From the NCBI RefSeq assembly GCF_900106925.1, contig NZ_FNNZ01000005.1, forward strand, positions 1 through 64,000: DNA of 64,000 nucleotides, in the 5' to 3' direction. Made by a program: the position numbers and the translations under genes. The notes under the pieces were generated by a model. It saw only the letters and a program-made list of their open reading frames with translations, made no database searches and had not been told where the DNA came from. Source of the stretch: Thiocapsa roseopersicina (GTDB taxonomy: Bacteria > Pseudomonadota > Gammaproteobacteria > Chromatiales > Chromatiaceae). Shown piece after piece: positions 18,501 to 26,444 of the stretch. Each line of letters opens with the position of its first letter. Position 1 is the first letter of the stretch.

Positions 18501-19824
18501 TGCTCGCAGTTGCTGAGATGCCGTGGTCGATGGAGATGGTGTAGACGCCGGGATCGATCTTGCCGTTGAAGCACTCGATCGCAGCGCTCAGCTCGACCTG
18601 GTTGGTCACGGACCAGGGTGCGTCGCCACATCCCTCCTGGCTTTCGTAGGCACCGATATCGGCAGCTGCGCCGGACGGGCGCGCGGCCCCGCGCTGATCG
18701 ACCGTTAGACCGGTGCTGCCGGCGTCGATGGCGGGGCTGACCAGCAGCTGAGGTGCATGGGTCTGGGTCGGGCCGCCGTTATCGGCCAGGTCCTCGAGAA
18801 ACGGGCGCGACAGGATATTGTTGTTGACACCGTCAACGAAGCCGCAACCTTCCGAGTCAACGAAGAGGTTGTGGCCCTGATCCTGGACCGAGCCGGTGCC
18901 GGAGGCGTCGAAATAACAATCGGCATCTGCAACGTTGCCGGAAAGGATGGTGTTGCCGATCGTCAAGACGCCGTCGACCGTATCGACGTAGATACCGCGG
19001 CCCTCGGTCGAGAAATTGTCGGTGATGGTGACGCTGTCGAGCGTCAGACTGCCGGTGGCGAAGATGCCGCCACCCCAGTCTTGGAGCCCCCCGCTGTCGG
19101 CGTCGTTGCCCGAGATGGTGCTGTTGGTGATCGTCACCGAGCCGCCTTCGCTATAGATGCCGCCGCCCAGGGCAGACCCACCGGTCGTCGTTCCGGCAAC
19201 GTTGCCCGAGATGGTGCTCGAATCGATCACCAGGGTACCGCGGTTGGCGATGCCGCCGCCGCGGCGATCCACGGAATTCCCGGCGATGGTGCATCGGTTC
19301 AGCGTGAGGGTGCCTTCGTTGCGGATGCCACCGCCGCGCTTGAGCGCACCATCGCCGACCGGCTTGCCGCGGGTTACGGTCAGGTCGTTCATGGTCACGA
19401 CCGTGCCGGACTCGATGGCGAAGGGCTGCATGCCGTCGAAGCCCTGCACGTTGACGCCATCCTGCCCGTCTACCTGGTGGCCGTCACCCTCGATGATCAT
19501 GCTCTTACCGCTGATGACGTTCCGGATGGGCGTTGTGCTTTCGTTCAGGGCGATGTCAGCATCCAACCGGATGGTGAAGACGCAGCTGTCCGATGTCGTG
19601 TCCGCATTGAACGCGGCGATGGCGTCGTTGAGCTGCGCCTCATCGCTCACCGTGGTGACACCGCCACAGGCCGCGAAGGCGGGCGGTGCGCCCGAGGCCA
19701 GCAGCAGGAGCGAGCCTAGCGCCAGCGCTCGACTGGCGAGCTGAAAGCGTTGGTGTGGTGTGGCCGCAGGCGCGACCTCTGGCGCTTGAGCCCGCTGGGC
19801 AGGACACGCTGGGGATTGCATCAT
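15589..19824 (-). CDS. secreted right-handed beta-helix protein with two Calx-beta domains
   Basis: Protein of 1411 residues. A signal peptide (ALALGSLLLLASGAPPAFA) starts near residue 33. Two parallel beta-helix blocks (about 50-395 and 400-735) carry repeated units such as GGGIRNEGTLTLNRCTI and STISGN, each ending with the choice-of-anchor signature NGGPTxTHAxxxxSPAIDAG and DQRG.ARP. A linker (about 740-920) holds a bacterial Ig-like domain with Cys pairs, and two Calx-beta domains (VSYATADGSAQAGLDYR...SGTLSFAAGQT) follow, each with a tail of about 120 residues. No membrane anchor, SLH or PEP-type signal is seen at the C-terminus, so it is probably released or loosely surface bound. Function unknown; such proteins are usually adhesins or polysaccharide-active. 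Confidence 0.88.
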   Translation of the reverse strand: MMQSPACPAQRAQAPEVAPAATPHQRFQLASRALALGSLLLLASGAPPAFAACGGVTTVSDEAQLNDAIAAFNADTTSDSCVFTIRLDADIALNESTTPIRNVISGKSMIIEGDGHQVDGQDGVNVQGFDGMQPFAIESGTVVTMNDLTVTRGKPVGDGALKRGGGIRNEGTLTLNRCTIAGNSVDRRGGGIANRGTLVIDSSTISGNVAGTTTGGSALGGGIYSEGGSVTITNSTISGNDADSGGLQDWGGGIFATGSLTLDSVTITDNFSTEGRGIYVDTVDGVLTIGNTILSGNVADADCYFDASGTGSVQDQGHNLFVDSEGCGFVDGVNNNILSRPFLEDLADNGGPTQTHAPQLLVSPAIDAGSTGLTVDQRGAARPSGAAADIGAYESQEGCGDAPWSVTNQVELSAAIECFNGKIDPGVYTISIDHGISATASTAPIDNATAGVELVIEGNGNSGDWNGSLFPGVDVRPFLIQAGTTVTINDFSITGGKVEGTERGGGIRNLGNLTINRCTITGNRSELNGGGINNAPGAVMEINDSTISGNQLVGDDSGETGGGIENEGSLTIKNSTISGNTSSNDGGGIATSRALVLDSVTVTGNSVSGAGAAGAGVYVGGFGTLTARNSILAGNSGAEDCTSFISPATDAGHNLVQTQYSCGFTNGVNGTIVGQNPLLGVLRNNGGPTRTHALLSGSPAIDAGATALTTDQRGYARPSGAADDIGAFEEAQVGSITIVKETPVESTTDYNFTLDGGQLVSPIDFPLDTSQNDDDGVYFSATFDLEAGHYSLTEEVLDDQELGPVAIACEDNAGSLGNFTGPTADISLGVYQDIRCTFTNDSIYWVSAVAVGSGSVSCSPVFVGQGESSTCTAVPASGFQVREWSGACAGVGSSTECVLSEIREDQTSTVVFESLPVESVLSVGDITVDEEAGNAVFTATLSPAPSAPVTVSYATADGSAQAGLDYRAASGTLSFAAGQTQQTITVPILEDSLVEGTESFTLALGAAGINSASATGRISDNDSGGAGPTCGVPAMDRTNDRGVFLYYDCADPRQWHLRMYAGGSASQLLYKGKLTASAAFASTRGVALEPPWDVLDTSVAARIAYQLKVDGKGIDGIDFRLAAGSTVCFAPSTLTELPVWVGADREVVITPIELTTLGACGDTPPPTPVLSVGDITVEEGAGNAVFTATLSPAPSAPVTVSYATADGSAQAGLDYRATSGTLSFAAGQTQQTITVPILEDSLVEGTESFTLALGAAGINSASATGRISDNDSGGAGPTCGVPAMDRTNDRGVFLYYDCADPRQWHLRMYAGGSASQLLYKGKLTASAAFASTRGVALELPWDVLDTSVAARIAYQLKVAGKGIDGIDFRLAAGSTVCFAPSTLTELPVWVGAERISATTPVNPVTLGSCSP
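15653..17068. repeat. near-identical 669-bp internal duplication (offset 747 bp)
   Basis: Bases 15653-16321 and 16400-17068 are almost identical; I see only a handful of changes, giving for example ELPWD/EPPWD, VAGKG/VDGKG and ATSG/AASG in the protein. Each block codes for one Calx-beta domain and its tail. The 78 bp between them has diverged. This points to a recent duplication or ongoing gene conversion. Confidence 0.95.
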
Positions 19825-19934
19825 GTGGTCGTTCTCGTTGTGGCTTGTCGTTACTGTCGTGGACGCTGCGTTGGCTGGTCGGCTACAGGCAAACCGCTCC
19901 GAGCCGGTCTGCTGCCTTGCCGACGCTAGTCGCC

Positions 19935-20363
19935 CTACAGTGGGATGCGAATCTTCTGGCCCGGGTAGATCAGATCGGCATCCTTGATCACCTCGCGGTT
20001 CGCTTCGAAGATGCGCGGATAGGCGTTGGCATCGTCATAGAACCGCTTTGCAATGGCGGAGAGCGTGTCGCCCTTCTCGATGACGTAGAACTCAACCTTG
20101 ACAGTCTATGCCGGAGCGTCGAGCTAATCGGCCTTGACCTCCCAGACACCCTTGACGTTGCCGGCCATCAGTACCGCCTTCTCCATCGCCTCGGGGCTGT
20201 CGGCGTGTCCGCTGAGCGACACGACACCGTCCTTGTAGTCGACCATGAGGTCATTGATTCCCGGATTGTCCCGTTCGATCTCTTCCTTGATCTTCTCGCT
20301 GGCCTCGGCCTCTTTGCCGAATAGATGCTTGCCGACCTCTTTCGCAAAGTTGAAGAGCCCCAT
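19935..20363 (-). pseudogene. kbp: kbp/ygaU-like BON-LysM gene with two in-frame amber codons
   Basis: The frame codes for MGLFNFAKEVGKHLFGKEAEAS, a BON domain (...DYKDGVVSLSGHADSPEAMEKAVLMAGNVKG) ending VKAD, then TAG (20124), LDAPA, TAG (20106), and continues in the same frame with a complete LysM domain (FYVIEKGDTLSAIAKRFYDDANAYPR...YPGQKIRIPL) to TAG at 19935. Total 142 codons including the two ambers, against 149 residues for E. coli Kbp (YgaU), a potassium-binding BON-LysM protein. No start codon serves the LysM half. Either it is freshly broken and makes only the 79-residue BON part, or ambers are read through. Upstream lies a 31-bp element shared with three other loci. Confidence 0.85.
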
Positions 20364-20494
20364 GGTGTTCTCCGGTGTGTGGCATGCCTTGATTGATCGA
20401 CCGGGATTGGTGAAAACCCGAGCCGGCGCCCGGAACCCGAATGAGGAAACCGGCCAATCCAAAGTGGCGGGAAGGATAGACACAAGCACATCGC

Positions 20495-20533
20495 GCTGTC
20501 TGTCGGGTAAATTCCGTCAGGAAATCCCTGACA
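20495..20533 (-). promoter_or_regulatory. 31-bp element GTCAGG-N19-CCCGAC, copy 2 (kbp)
   Basis: Minus-strand reading GTCAGG-GATTT-CCTGAC-N8-CCCGAC, 132 bp before the kbp start. The first two hexamers form an inverted repeat, as expected of an operator. The rest of 20364-20860 holds no gene I can support. Confidence 0.6.
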
Positions 20534-20752
20534 CCGGCGACGGGCGGGGCCCCGCGGCACCCTCCGAACGAAGAACGACCTTTATGTTTCAAATCCTCAC
20601 CGGCTTGATCGTCGGCAGCACCGCGCAATGCAAGCAGTTCACGAGGGAACAGCGCCATGGCCGCCGACGCGACTGCGGGATCGGCGCGGCACCTCCCCTC
20701 GTCAGCCCGCCGGGCCTCGCTGGCCTCAGGCGCGAGAGTGGAGATCATCGGC

Positions 20753-20780
20753 ACTGACAGGCGCGACCGCGCCTGTCAGT
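20753..20780. terminator. perfect 13-bp hairpin downstream of the DUF1566 gene
   Basis: ACTGACAGGCGCG, AC, CGCGCCTGTCAGT: a perfect inverted repeat with a two-base centre, about 80 bp past the stop of the minus-strand DUF1566 gene. There is no T-run, so it may be a terminator of another kind, an mRNA end stabiliser, or an operator. Confidence 0.45.
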
Positions 20781-20860
20781 CGGGACCGATGCTGCTGTTG
20801 AGGCAGGTGAACCCGGCCATCGCTACCTCTGCGCTGGCCGGGCCCGGGTGAAAGACACGC

Positions 20861-22048
20861 CTAGCCCTTTCGGCGGACCCGCCGGATGCCGAGCAAGCCG
20901 AGACCGAGCCCTGAAAGCAGCAGTCCCAACGGACCTACCGCCGGGATGGGTTGTGGCTCTCCAGGATTCGGCGCTTGGTTCACGCTGACCTCCGTCTCGG
21001 CACTGCTGCTGTTGAAACTCCCATCACCCCCGAAGACGGCGAGGACATCATGACTCCCGACTTCGCCCGGGGTGTAGCCGATGGTGCAGGTCAAGGTGCC
21101 CGACTCGGTGTCCTGGCTGCAGGTTTGCATTCCAAAGCTGCCTCCGGTATCGGTCCTGCCCCAGAAAACGGTTCCGCTCGGGGTATTGACGCCCGAGTCA
21201 CGCGTGACGGTCGCCTCACAGTTGCTCGTCGACCCGAGCATGATCGGGGTCTGGCAGGTCACCGATGTAATGGTGTCGGTTTTAGTCGGTACCGGCTCGA
21301 CTTGACCCGGACGCACCGCCCATGCGAAGGCTGTAATCGACTCCTTGTCCCAAGCTTTCTGGCTACCCGTTCCGGTGCTGAAGTCCCACGCGTTGCTTGA
21401 ATTAGGGGCAAAAGAGGTGCCCGACCAATATCTGTCTTGCAGGATATTCACGAAAGGACCCGTGTTCTGAAAACACGACGGGGCGCACGTCGGGTTGTCG
21501 TCACCTCTGGGATTTCCCAAACCGGCCGGGGGTGCCACGTAGAACATGTGCCCCAGCTCACTGCCGGTGCAGCCCCAGTTGAAGCCCTGCGGGGGATTGT
21601 CGGTCGTCTGGCTGCTGCAAGTTGGATCCGGCTGAGTCGTCGTCCACAGCCGCCAATCGGTGATTCCTTTATAGGATTTGTCGTTGAGATGCGCGATCCA
21701 CTCTACGGCCTCTTGCCAATACAAGTCACCGTCACTCGCGCAAATGTCGCCCAAAGAGCGACCACTGGTCGGGCTGAACGAGGTCCAAATCGGGTCATTC
21801 GCCTTGCAAAGCGTCCCGACCGCATGAGCATCCCGATCCCAGGAGATGTCCTGCACATCGTCGTAAACCGTGCCGTTGGCCTGCACGCTCAGCGCCGCCT
21901 GGACCGCCCCGGTTCCGAGCACCAGACTCGCCGCTGCAAGCCCCCTCAACCCGTGCAACACACAGGACATGCCGCCCCCCCTTTTCCGGGTTCTTTCAAC
22001 TCTACGAGAAGCAAGCGTTTTACATTCTTTTCTAGTGATGGTGTTCAT
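20861..22048 (-). CDS. DUF1566 (Lcl) protein with Ig-like domain and C-terminal sorting signal
   Basis: Exported protein of 395 residues. After the signal segment (LRGLAAASLVLGTGAVQA) comes a DUF1566/Lcl domain: NGTVYDDVQDISWDRDA, EAVEWIAHLNDKSYKGITDWRLW and, after a variable part, YWSGTSFAPNSSNAWDF and FAWAVRPG. Residues about 265-360 form an Ig-like Big_3 domain (GSTSNCEATVT...YTPGEVGSHDVLAVFGGD). The C-terminus IPAVGPLGLLLSGLGLGLLGIRRVRRKG is a tripartite anchor like IPTL-CTERM: short motif, helix, basic tail. Such proteins are processed by an exosortase/archaeosortase-type enzyme; none is in the window. ATG 21970 (MSCVLHG) is an alternative start with a better signal peptide. Confidence 0.83.
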   Translation of the reverse strand: MNTITRKECKTLASRRVERTRKRGGGMSCVLHGLRGLAAASLVLGTGAVQAALSVQANGTVYDDVQDISWDRDAHAVGTLCKANDPIWTSFSPTSGRSLGDICASDGDLYWQEAVEWIAHLNDKSYKGITDWRLWTTTQPDPTCSSQTTDNPPQGFNWGCTGSELGHMFYVAPPAGLGNPRGDDNPTCAPSCFQNTGPFVNILQDRYWSGTSFAPNSSNAWDFSTGTGSQKAWDKESITAFAWAVRPGQVEPVPTKTDTITSVTCQTPIMLGSTSNCEATVTRDSGVNTPSGTVFWGRTDTGGSFGMQTCSQDTESGTLTCTIGYTPGEVGSHDVLAVFGGDGSFNSSSAETEVSVNQAPNPGEPQPIPAVGPLGLLLSGLGLGLLGIRRVRRKG

Positions 22049-22244
22049 CGTCTCTTACTGTGTTGCTTTAACCCTCGAACTTACGGGTCGCGGGAGATCG
22101 TCGACGCGTGCGCACACGATAGGCATCTCTGCCGCCTCGACTCCGCGGTCCGCGATGGGACCGACATGAGCGGCAAGAGGCCCGATGCATGATTTCTTCT
22201 GCAATTCCTATTGATGATTCGTGATTATGACCCGGATCCGACAC

Positions 22245-22283
22245 CATGACAGTCGGGCATTCTCCGTAAGGAAATTCCTGACA
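22245..22283 (-). promoter_or_regulatory. 31-bp element GTCAGG-N19-CCCGAC, copy 3
   Basis: Minus-strand reading GTCAGGAATTTCCTTAC then CCCGAC, in the same orientation as the other copies and about 200 bp before the DUF1566 start at 22048. The divergent region 22049-22599 holds no other feature I can support; a plus-strand frame near 22440-22570 (...VGIEIPAGDTWTLTFDEG) looks coding-like but has no clear gene structure. Confidence 0.5.
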
Positions 22284-22599
22284 GAGGCCTTCGCCAAGGT
22301 CCAGGGTGCGCTGCGTAGGCGATGATCTCCCGGTGGGTGAAGGCGACAGACGACAACCTCGGCGTTTGCGTTTCTTGGCCGGGAGGTGCCGCCGGTCGAG
22401 TCGTGTCCTTTCGTGTTGCCGCGCATGCGGGCCCGAATTCAAGGCTTGCCGATCCCGGCGACGGCGAATAGGGTTGGCATCGAGATTCCCGCAGGCGACA
22501 CCTGGACCCTTACCTTCGACGAGGGGGATATCGACGAGGTACCGCTTGCCGCCATCGAAGGGGGGGCCGATGCCTCGCCAAGCCCGGAGCACCGACATC

Positions 22600-23220
22600 A
22601 TGCGCATTCGCCTCGTCGTGCCTTTCTACGCAGTCGCTTTGTTCACTTGCGGAGCGCTCGCAGGCGCTCAAGTGACCTCGGCGCCGACCGACGGCGCATC
22701 ACCGGCAGCCACCGTCTTGGGCGAGGACGTGCACACGACGGACCCCGAGACGCTGCAGCAGGCCATCCTCACACCGCTGCTCGGTCGTTATGCAGCCGAG
22801 CACGGGATCGAGGCCGAGCCAGCCGAGATCGATGCCTTTGTCGAGCACCTGCGGCAGGGTCTGGCGGCCGATGGACTGACCGCGGAAGAGGGGCTGACGC
22901 CGGAGGAAACCGCCGAGATCGACGGCCTGCGGAACGACATGGCGCGCGCAATCATACGGCAGTGGAAGATCAACAAGGCGCTGTATGCGCAGTACGGGGG
23001 CCGCATCAGCTACCAGCAGCTCGGCCCCGAGCCGCTGGACGCCTATCGGAAATTCCTCGAGCAGCGCCAGGCCGAAGGGGCGTTCGGGATCCAAGATCCT
23101 GCCCTGGCGGATGGGTTCTGGCGGTACTTCACCGATGAATCGATCCACGACTTCATGGCGCCGGGTGGCGCCGACGCGGCACGGGCCTTCAAGGTCCCGC
23201 CCTGGGAGGACAGTCCATGA
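22600..23220 (+). CDS. secreted helical protein, SurA-N-like, unknown function
   Basis: Protein of 206 residues. A signal peptide (MRIRLVVPFYAVALFTCGALAGA) is followed by an all-helical region: DPETLQQAILTPLLGRYAAEHGIEAEPAEIDAFVEHLRQ resembles the N-terminal helices of SurA/PpiD-type chaperones, but there is no parvulin domain. Later it has the distinctive WKINKALYAQYGGRISYQQLGPEPLDAYRKFL and FTDESIHDFM. The gene overlaps the next one by 4 bp (ATGA), so the two act together. ATG 22570 with a stronger purine run upstream is an alternative start. Confidence 0.75.
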   Translation: MRIRLVVPFYAVALFTCGALAGAQVTSAPTDGASPAATVLGEDVHTTDPETLQQAILTPLLGRYAAEHGIEAEPAEIDAFVEHLRQGLAADGLTAEEGLTPEETAEIDGLRNDMARAIIRQWKINKALYAQYGGRISYQQLGPEPLDAYRKFLEQRQAEGAFGIQDPALADGFWRYFTDESIHDFMAPGGADAARAFKVPPWEDSP

Positions 23221-23675
23221 TCCAGTTGGAAGCGGCCTACGGCGGACCGAGCCAAAGCGGCTTCGGCAGTGCCGTATTCCAAGAGACCTTGCACAGCAGC
23301 GACGACCTGACGCAAGCGGCGCTGTCGACCTACAAGACCTTCGTGGGGCCGCTCTGGGACCGCTTCGGCGCGCCGGCGTGGATGGGGCCCTGGAGAGAGG
23401 TCTATGTCAGAAACGCCGGCGCAACGCCGGACATCGTCGCCGAGCTGCGGGCCATCACCGACCCCGACGCCCGGTTGTCCGTACCCATGATCCTGGACGC
23501 CATCGACGGTCCCGACGCGGCCCGCGCCGCCTTGTCCGCCGCCTTCGACGACTCGGCGGTGACAGAGCTTCGCGTCTTTAACCTGGGGGACGGCGCGGCG
23601 ATGTCCGGGTTATTGATCGCGGCTCGGCGCGGGCCCAGCGGCGAGGCCGGATTCCTGATCTTTCTGATGGACTGA
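23217..23675 (+). CDS. conserved-looking hypothetical protein coupled to 22600-23220
   Basis: Protein of 152 residues with no signal peptide or membrane segment. The middle (YKTFVGPLWDRFGAPAWMGPWREVYVRN) is rich in Trp; the C-terminus (TELRVFNLGDGAAMSGLLIAARRGPSGEAGFLIFLMD) forms hydrophobic strands. Not recognised. Its start overlaps the stop of the secreted helical protein, so it is translated with it and may be a cytoplasmic partner or regulator. Followed directly by REP/MITE copy B. Confidence 0.7.
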   Translation: MIQLEAAYGGPSQSGFGSAVFQETLHSSDDLTQAALSTYKTFVGPLWDRFGAPAWMGPWREVYVRNAGATPDIVAELRAITDPDARLSVPMILDAIDGPDAARAALSAAFDDSAVTELRVFNLGDGAAMSGLLIAARRGPSGEAGFLIFLMD

Positions 23676-23734
23676 ATCCGCTGATCCGGAGTCACGTCGT
23701 AGGTCGGCGACTCATCATCGGCTCCGTCAACAGC

Positions 23735-23971
23735 GAACGACCTAAAAACAACCGAAACACGTAGGATGGGTAGAGCGCAGCGAAACCCATCCACCCCGCT
23801 CAGACGCCTAATCCGGGTGGGGGCGCGGACAAGATGGGTTTCGCTGTGCTCTAGCCATCCCCAACGCTCAGACGCCCAATCCGGGTGGCGCCGCTGAAAA
23901 GATGGGTTTCGCTGCGCTCTACCCATCCTACCCGTGACTCAAAGGTGTTCACCTTGTTGTTGAAGCGTCAC
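23735..23971. repeat. MITE-like composite REP element, copy B
   Basis: Same outer ends and inner cores as copy A, with one extra inverted core: GTAGGATGGGTAGAGCG... at 23761-23791, reverse cores at 23833-23860 and 23901-23931, and the end ...GTTGTTGAAGCGTCAC to 23971. It fills the gap between two genes and contains no coding sequence. Confidence 0.85.
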
Positions 23972-23980
23972 TCGGGTGCT

Positions 23981-24397
23981 TCAGGGTTTGGTCGTCGCTC
24001 GGGATTCGGATGGGACAACGGCAGCGATGACGTAGACAAGGACCGCGTTGAGGATCCCCAGGGCCGACAGCGTCGCCAGCCAGATCAAGATCGGGGTGAC
24101 GCTTGCGAGTGCTGTCGTCGGTTCTCCGGTGAAAGGCAGCATGAGCGGGACGAGCCCCACCACGAGCCCGGCAAGCAACCCATCGCGCAGAACGCGACGG
24201 GCTCGTCCCGGGCTCCGCCGGCTGGACCAGGATGCATAGACCGGCATTCGCATGTAGACGGCGACGGCGCAGACGAAAACCAATGCGGCGAGCCACCAAA
24301 AACCGGTGGGGGGCGGATGATCGGAGCCGGCATACAAGATGCCGATCCAGATCCCGAAGAAGGCGACGGCAGTCCGAGCCCGGAGCTTGGTGGTCAT
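23981..24397 (-). CDS. small membrane protein of unknown function
   Basis: Protein of 138 residues with four predicted transmembrane helices: about 10-25, 32-47, 75-92 and 100-125. A basic loop (SSRRSPGRARRVLRDG) lies between helices two and three and should be cytoplasmic. No family motif was recognised. It ends close to the REP/MITE copy B, with no clear operon partner. Confidence 0.65.
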   Translation of the reverse strand: MTTKLRARTAVAFFGIWIGILYAGSDHPPPTGFWWLAALVFVCAVAVYMRMPVYASWSSRRSPGRARRVLRDGLLAGLVVGLVPLMLPFTGEPTTALASVTPILIWLATLSALGILNAVLVYVIAAVVPSESRATTKP

Positions 24398-24589
24398 AGC
24401 GGCAAGAAGCGCGGCAACATCCGTAAAGTCATGACGCTGCGCGACGGCCCTGCTTCATCGTGCAAGCGCGACCACCCCTTCCGTGCCCAGGCTGCCACGT
24501 GCGCTTGCGATCGCCGGACCCTGAGCCGATCCCGTTCGAGCGCTTGGTGTGCAGACCGGCAGCGGGAATGCCCCGGGATCCGGTTCGGA

Positions 24590-24994
24590 TCAGTCGTTGA
24601 TGATCATCTCCAGCCGATAGTTGGCCGCCTCTCCCCGGCGTGCGGCGCTGCGCATGAGATAGACACGGATCTTGTAATCTCCGTTCGCAGGCAGCGCACC
24701 CTCGAATTGGTTGCCCGATGTGGAGCCGATGAACATCGCCTCGTCGTTTTTTCCGGGTGCCAGGATGTTGAAGTAATTGGCCGAATTGTCGGTGGCCATG
24801 CTCACGTTCATGGACTGGCCTGCCCGTGCGCCCAGGACATAGTCCACGCTCTGGTAGCCCTTGATGGTGTCCTCCACCGTTGCGCTGGTTGCACCCTTCT
24901 TGAAGTGGACGCGCTCGGTTCGGGTGTCGTCGGCCACCGCCGCAGCGCTGACCAGTAGGGCGACGCCGAGCGCCATGAGCAGGTTTTTCATCAT
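24590..24994 (-). CDS. periplasmic protein, PliI-like lysozyme-inhibitor type
   Basis: Protein of 134 residues with signal peptide MMKNLLMALGVALLVSAAAVA. The mature part RVHFKKGATSATVEDTIKGYQSVDYVLGARAGQSMNVSM...NILAPG...GNQFEGALPANGDYKIRVYLMRSAARRGEAANYRLE matches a widespread family of small beta-sandwich periplasmic proteins, some of which inhibit invertebrate-type lysozyme (PliI) and which databases often label as DNA breaking-rejoining proteins. The SxxxRR segment is the typical end of the family. Lysozyme inhibition is family-based inference. Confidence 0.7.
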   Translation of the reverse strand: MMKNLLMALGVALLVSAAAVADDTRTERVHFKKGATSATVEDTIKGYQSVDYVLGARAGQSMNVSMATDNSANYFNILAPGKNDEAMFIGSTSGNQFEGALPANGDYKIRVYLMRSAARRGEAANYRLEMIIND

Positions 24995-25128
24995 CGAACC
25001 CTCCGATTGGATGAATGGCCCGCGGATCGCGTCGTCGCCTCTCGGCAGACCCGATCCAGAGCCACTGTTGCCTCGCCGGGAGGCGGATTGGCCGAGCGCG
25101 CTTCGCTGCCGGGATTAGCCGCAGGGGA

Positions 25129-25527
25129 TCAGCCGCCGGTGATCAGCGCATCGGCGAAGCGATAATGCTCTTGGCCGTTGGCGGTGATCGTCCACTGGTC
25201 CGCGTCCTTCGTGACCCGCAGCGGGGTACCGTCGCAGGCACTGAACTCTCCCTGCGAGAAGGTCAGCACGCGGTAGGCGGGACGGTCGCGCACGGCGATG
25301 TTGGAGATCCAGATCTCGGCCCCGCCGCCGGGCTTGCGGACCACGCGCCAGCCACAGGCCTGATCGAAGGTCGGGGCGCCGGCGGAACAGGGCATGGTCC
25401 CGGAGGCATCGTACGTCGATGGGCCCATGTCCGGCTTCACGCTTGGCTCCTCCACGCAGCCGGCGAGCGAGACGAGGAGGCAGGACGCGGCGGCGCCGAG
25501 CGCGCCGATGCGGATGCTGTGGTTCAC
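25129..25527 (-). CDS. lipoprotein of unknown function
   Basis: Protein of 132 residues with lipobox SLAGC after a hydrophobic N-terminus, so it should be lipidated. The mature part contains MPCSAGAPTFDQACGWRVVRKPGGGAEIWISNIA and ends EHYRFADALITGG; four Cys in all. The mature sequence looks like a small beta-barrel domain that ends with a short adhesive strand. It lies 18 bp after the next lipoprotein gene (25546-25917), and the two should form an operon. Confidence 0.75.
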   Translation of the reverse strand: MNHSIRIGALGAAASCLLVSLAGCVEEPSVKPDMGPSTYDASGTMPCSAGAPTFDQACGWRVVRKPGGGAEIWISNIAVRDRPAYRVLTFSQGEFSACDGTPLRVTKDADQWTITANGQEHYRFADALITGG

Positions 25528-25545
25528 GGATCAGGCTCCTATCGC

Positions 25546-25917
25546 TTAGTAGTGGATGCTGATGGTCTCGGTCGGGAAGTCGAAGATCACGCCCTTGTCG
25601 CCGAGGCCGGACTTGCGATAAACGGGCACGTTGCGCACGGTATCGCGGAAGTTGCCGGGCTGACTGCCGACGGGCTCCAGCGCGTACTCCGCGCCGTCTT
25701 CGAGTACGATGCGCACGAAGCCCTGTCGCTGCGAGAAGTCGCAACCCATGTCGCGTGGAGCAGGCTCGTTCTTGACCTCGAGCGTGCAGCGGTATTCGAA
25801 CCGTCCGTCGCTCCCGGCGGCCGTGGAACCCGCGGGCGCGGTCGTGCTGTCCGATCCGGCGGCGCAACCGGCGATGATGACGGAGATGCAGAGTGCGCCA
25901 AGGGGATGAAGCTTCAT
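25546..25917 (-). CDS. lipoprotein of unknown function
   Basis: Protein of 123 residues with lipobox IIAGC. A low-complexity linker (SDSTTAPAGSTAAGSDG) leads to a small domain with two Cys: FEYRCTLEVKNEPAPRDMGCDFSQRQGFVRIVLEDG, ending VIFDFPTETISIHY. Start 25917 (MKLHPLG) places the lipobox near residue 18. It is the first gene of a two-gene lipoprotein operon with 25129-25527. Not recognised further. Confidence 0.75.
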   Translation of the reverse strand: MKLHPLGALCISVIIAGCAAGSDSTTAPAGSTAAGSDGRFEYRCTLEVKNEPAPRDMGCDFSQRQGFVRIVLEDGAEYALEPVGSQPGNFRDTVRNVPVYRKSGLGDKGVIFDFPTETISIHY

Positions 25918-26044
25918 CGTCGGTTTTCTCCCGTATGCCGATTCGGTTGCCACGTGTAACTCATTGCGTCGCTGCGGCGTTTGATCCAGAGCGGCGAGCC
26001 TCGGTATGACCCTGCGGGCAGCCGGGCGCGCCGCAATGGACAGC

Positions 26045-26344
26045 TCAACTGAACATCGATTTGATGCGGTCGATCGAGTCCTTGACGCCGACCTTCACCT
26101 CCGCCCAGGTCTCTTCCGCCTCGTCCTTGAGCGACTCCCATTTCTCGTCGGCGGCGTCCGCGATCCGGTCACGACGCACGGCGAGCTCGTCCCACTTCAG
26201 CTTCAACTCGGCGATCTGATGATCGACCTTTTCCTTGACGTCATCCGAGGCATCCGACGCCTTATCGCGCAATTGCGCCAGATCCGACTCCCACTCATCG
26301 AGTTGCGCCTTGAGTTTCGCCACGTACTCGTCTTTCGTCTGCAT
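26045..26344 (-). CDS. small coiled-coil protein (stress-type)
   Basis: Protein of 99 residues without signal peptide, almost wholly helical and charged: MQTKDEYVAKLKAQLDEWESDLAQLRDKAS...KWESLKDEAEETWAEVKVGVKDSIDRI. The heptad pattern fits a coiled coil, and the repeated W-E-x-x-x-D-E-A segments recall CsbD/YtxH-type general-stress proteins. GGGAGT precedes the ATG. A 31-bp element shared with kbp lies about 100 bp upstream, which hints at common control. Confidence 0.75.
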   Translation of the reverse strand: MQTKDEYVAKLKAQLDEWESDLAQLRDKASDASDDVKEKVDHQIAELKLKWDELAVRRDRIADAADEKWESLKDEAEETWAEVKVGVKDSIDRIKSMFS

Positions 26345-26444
26345 GGTCGGTACTCCCGTGATCGAGGTTCGGATTCGCAAACAGTGTGAGCCAATGATCG
26401 TGTCGCTCGGACACAACCGGCGTGAGGGTAGTCCATGGCGAACG

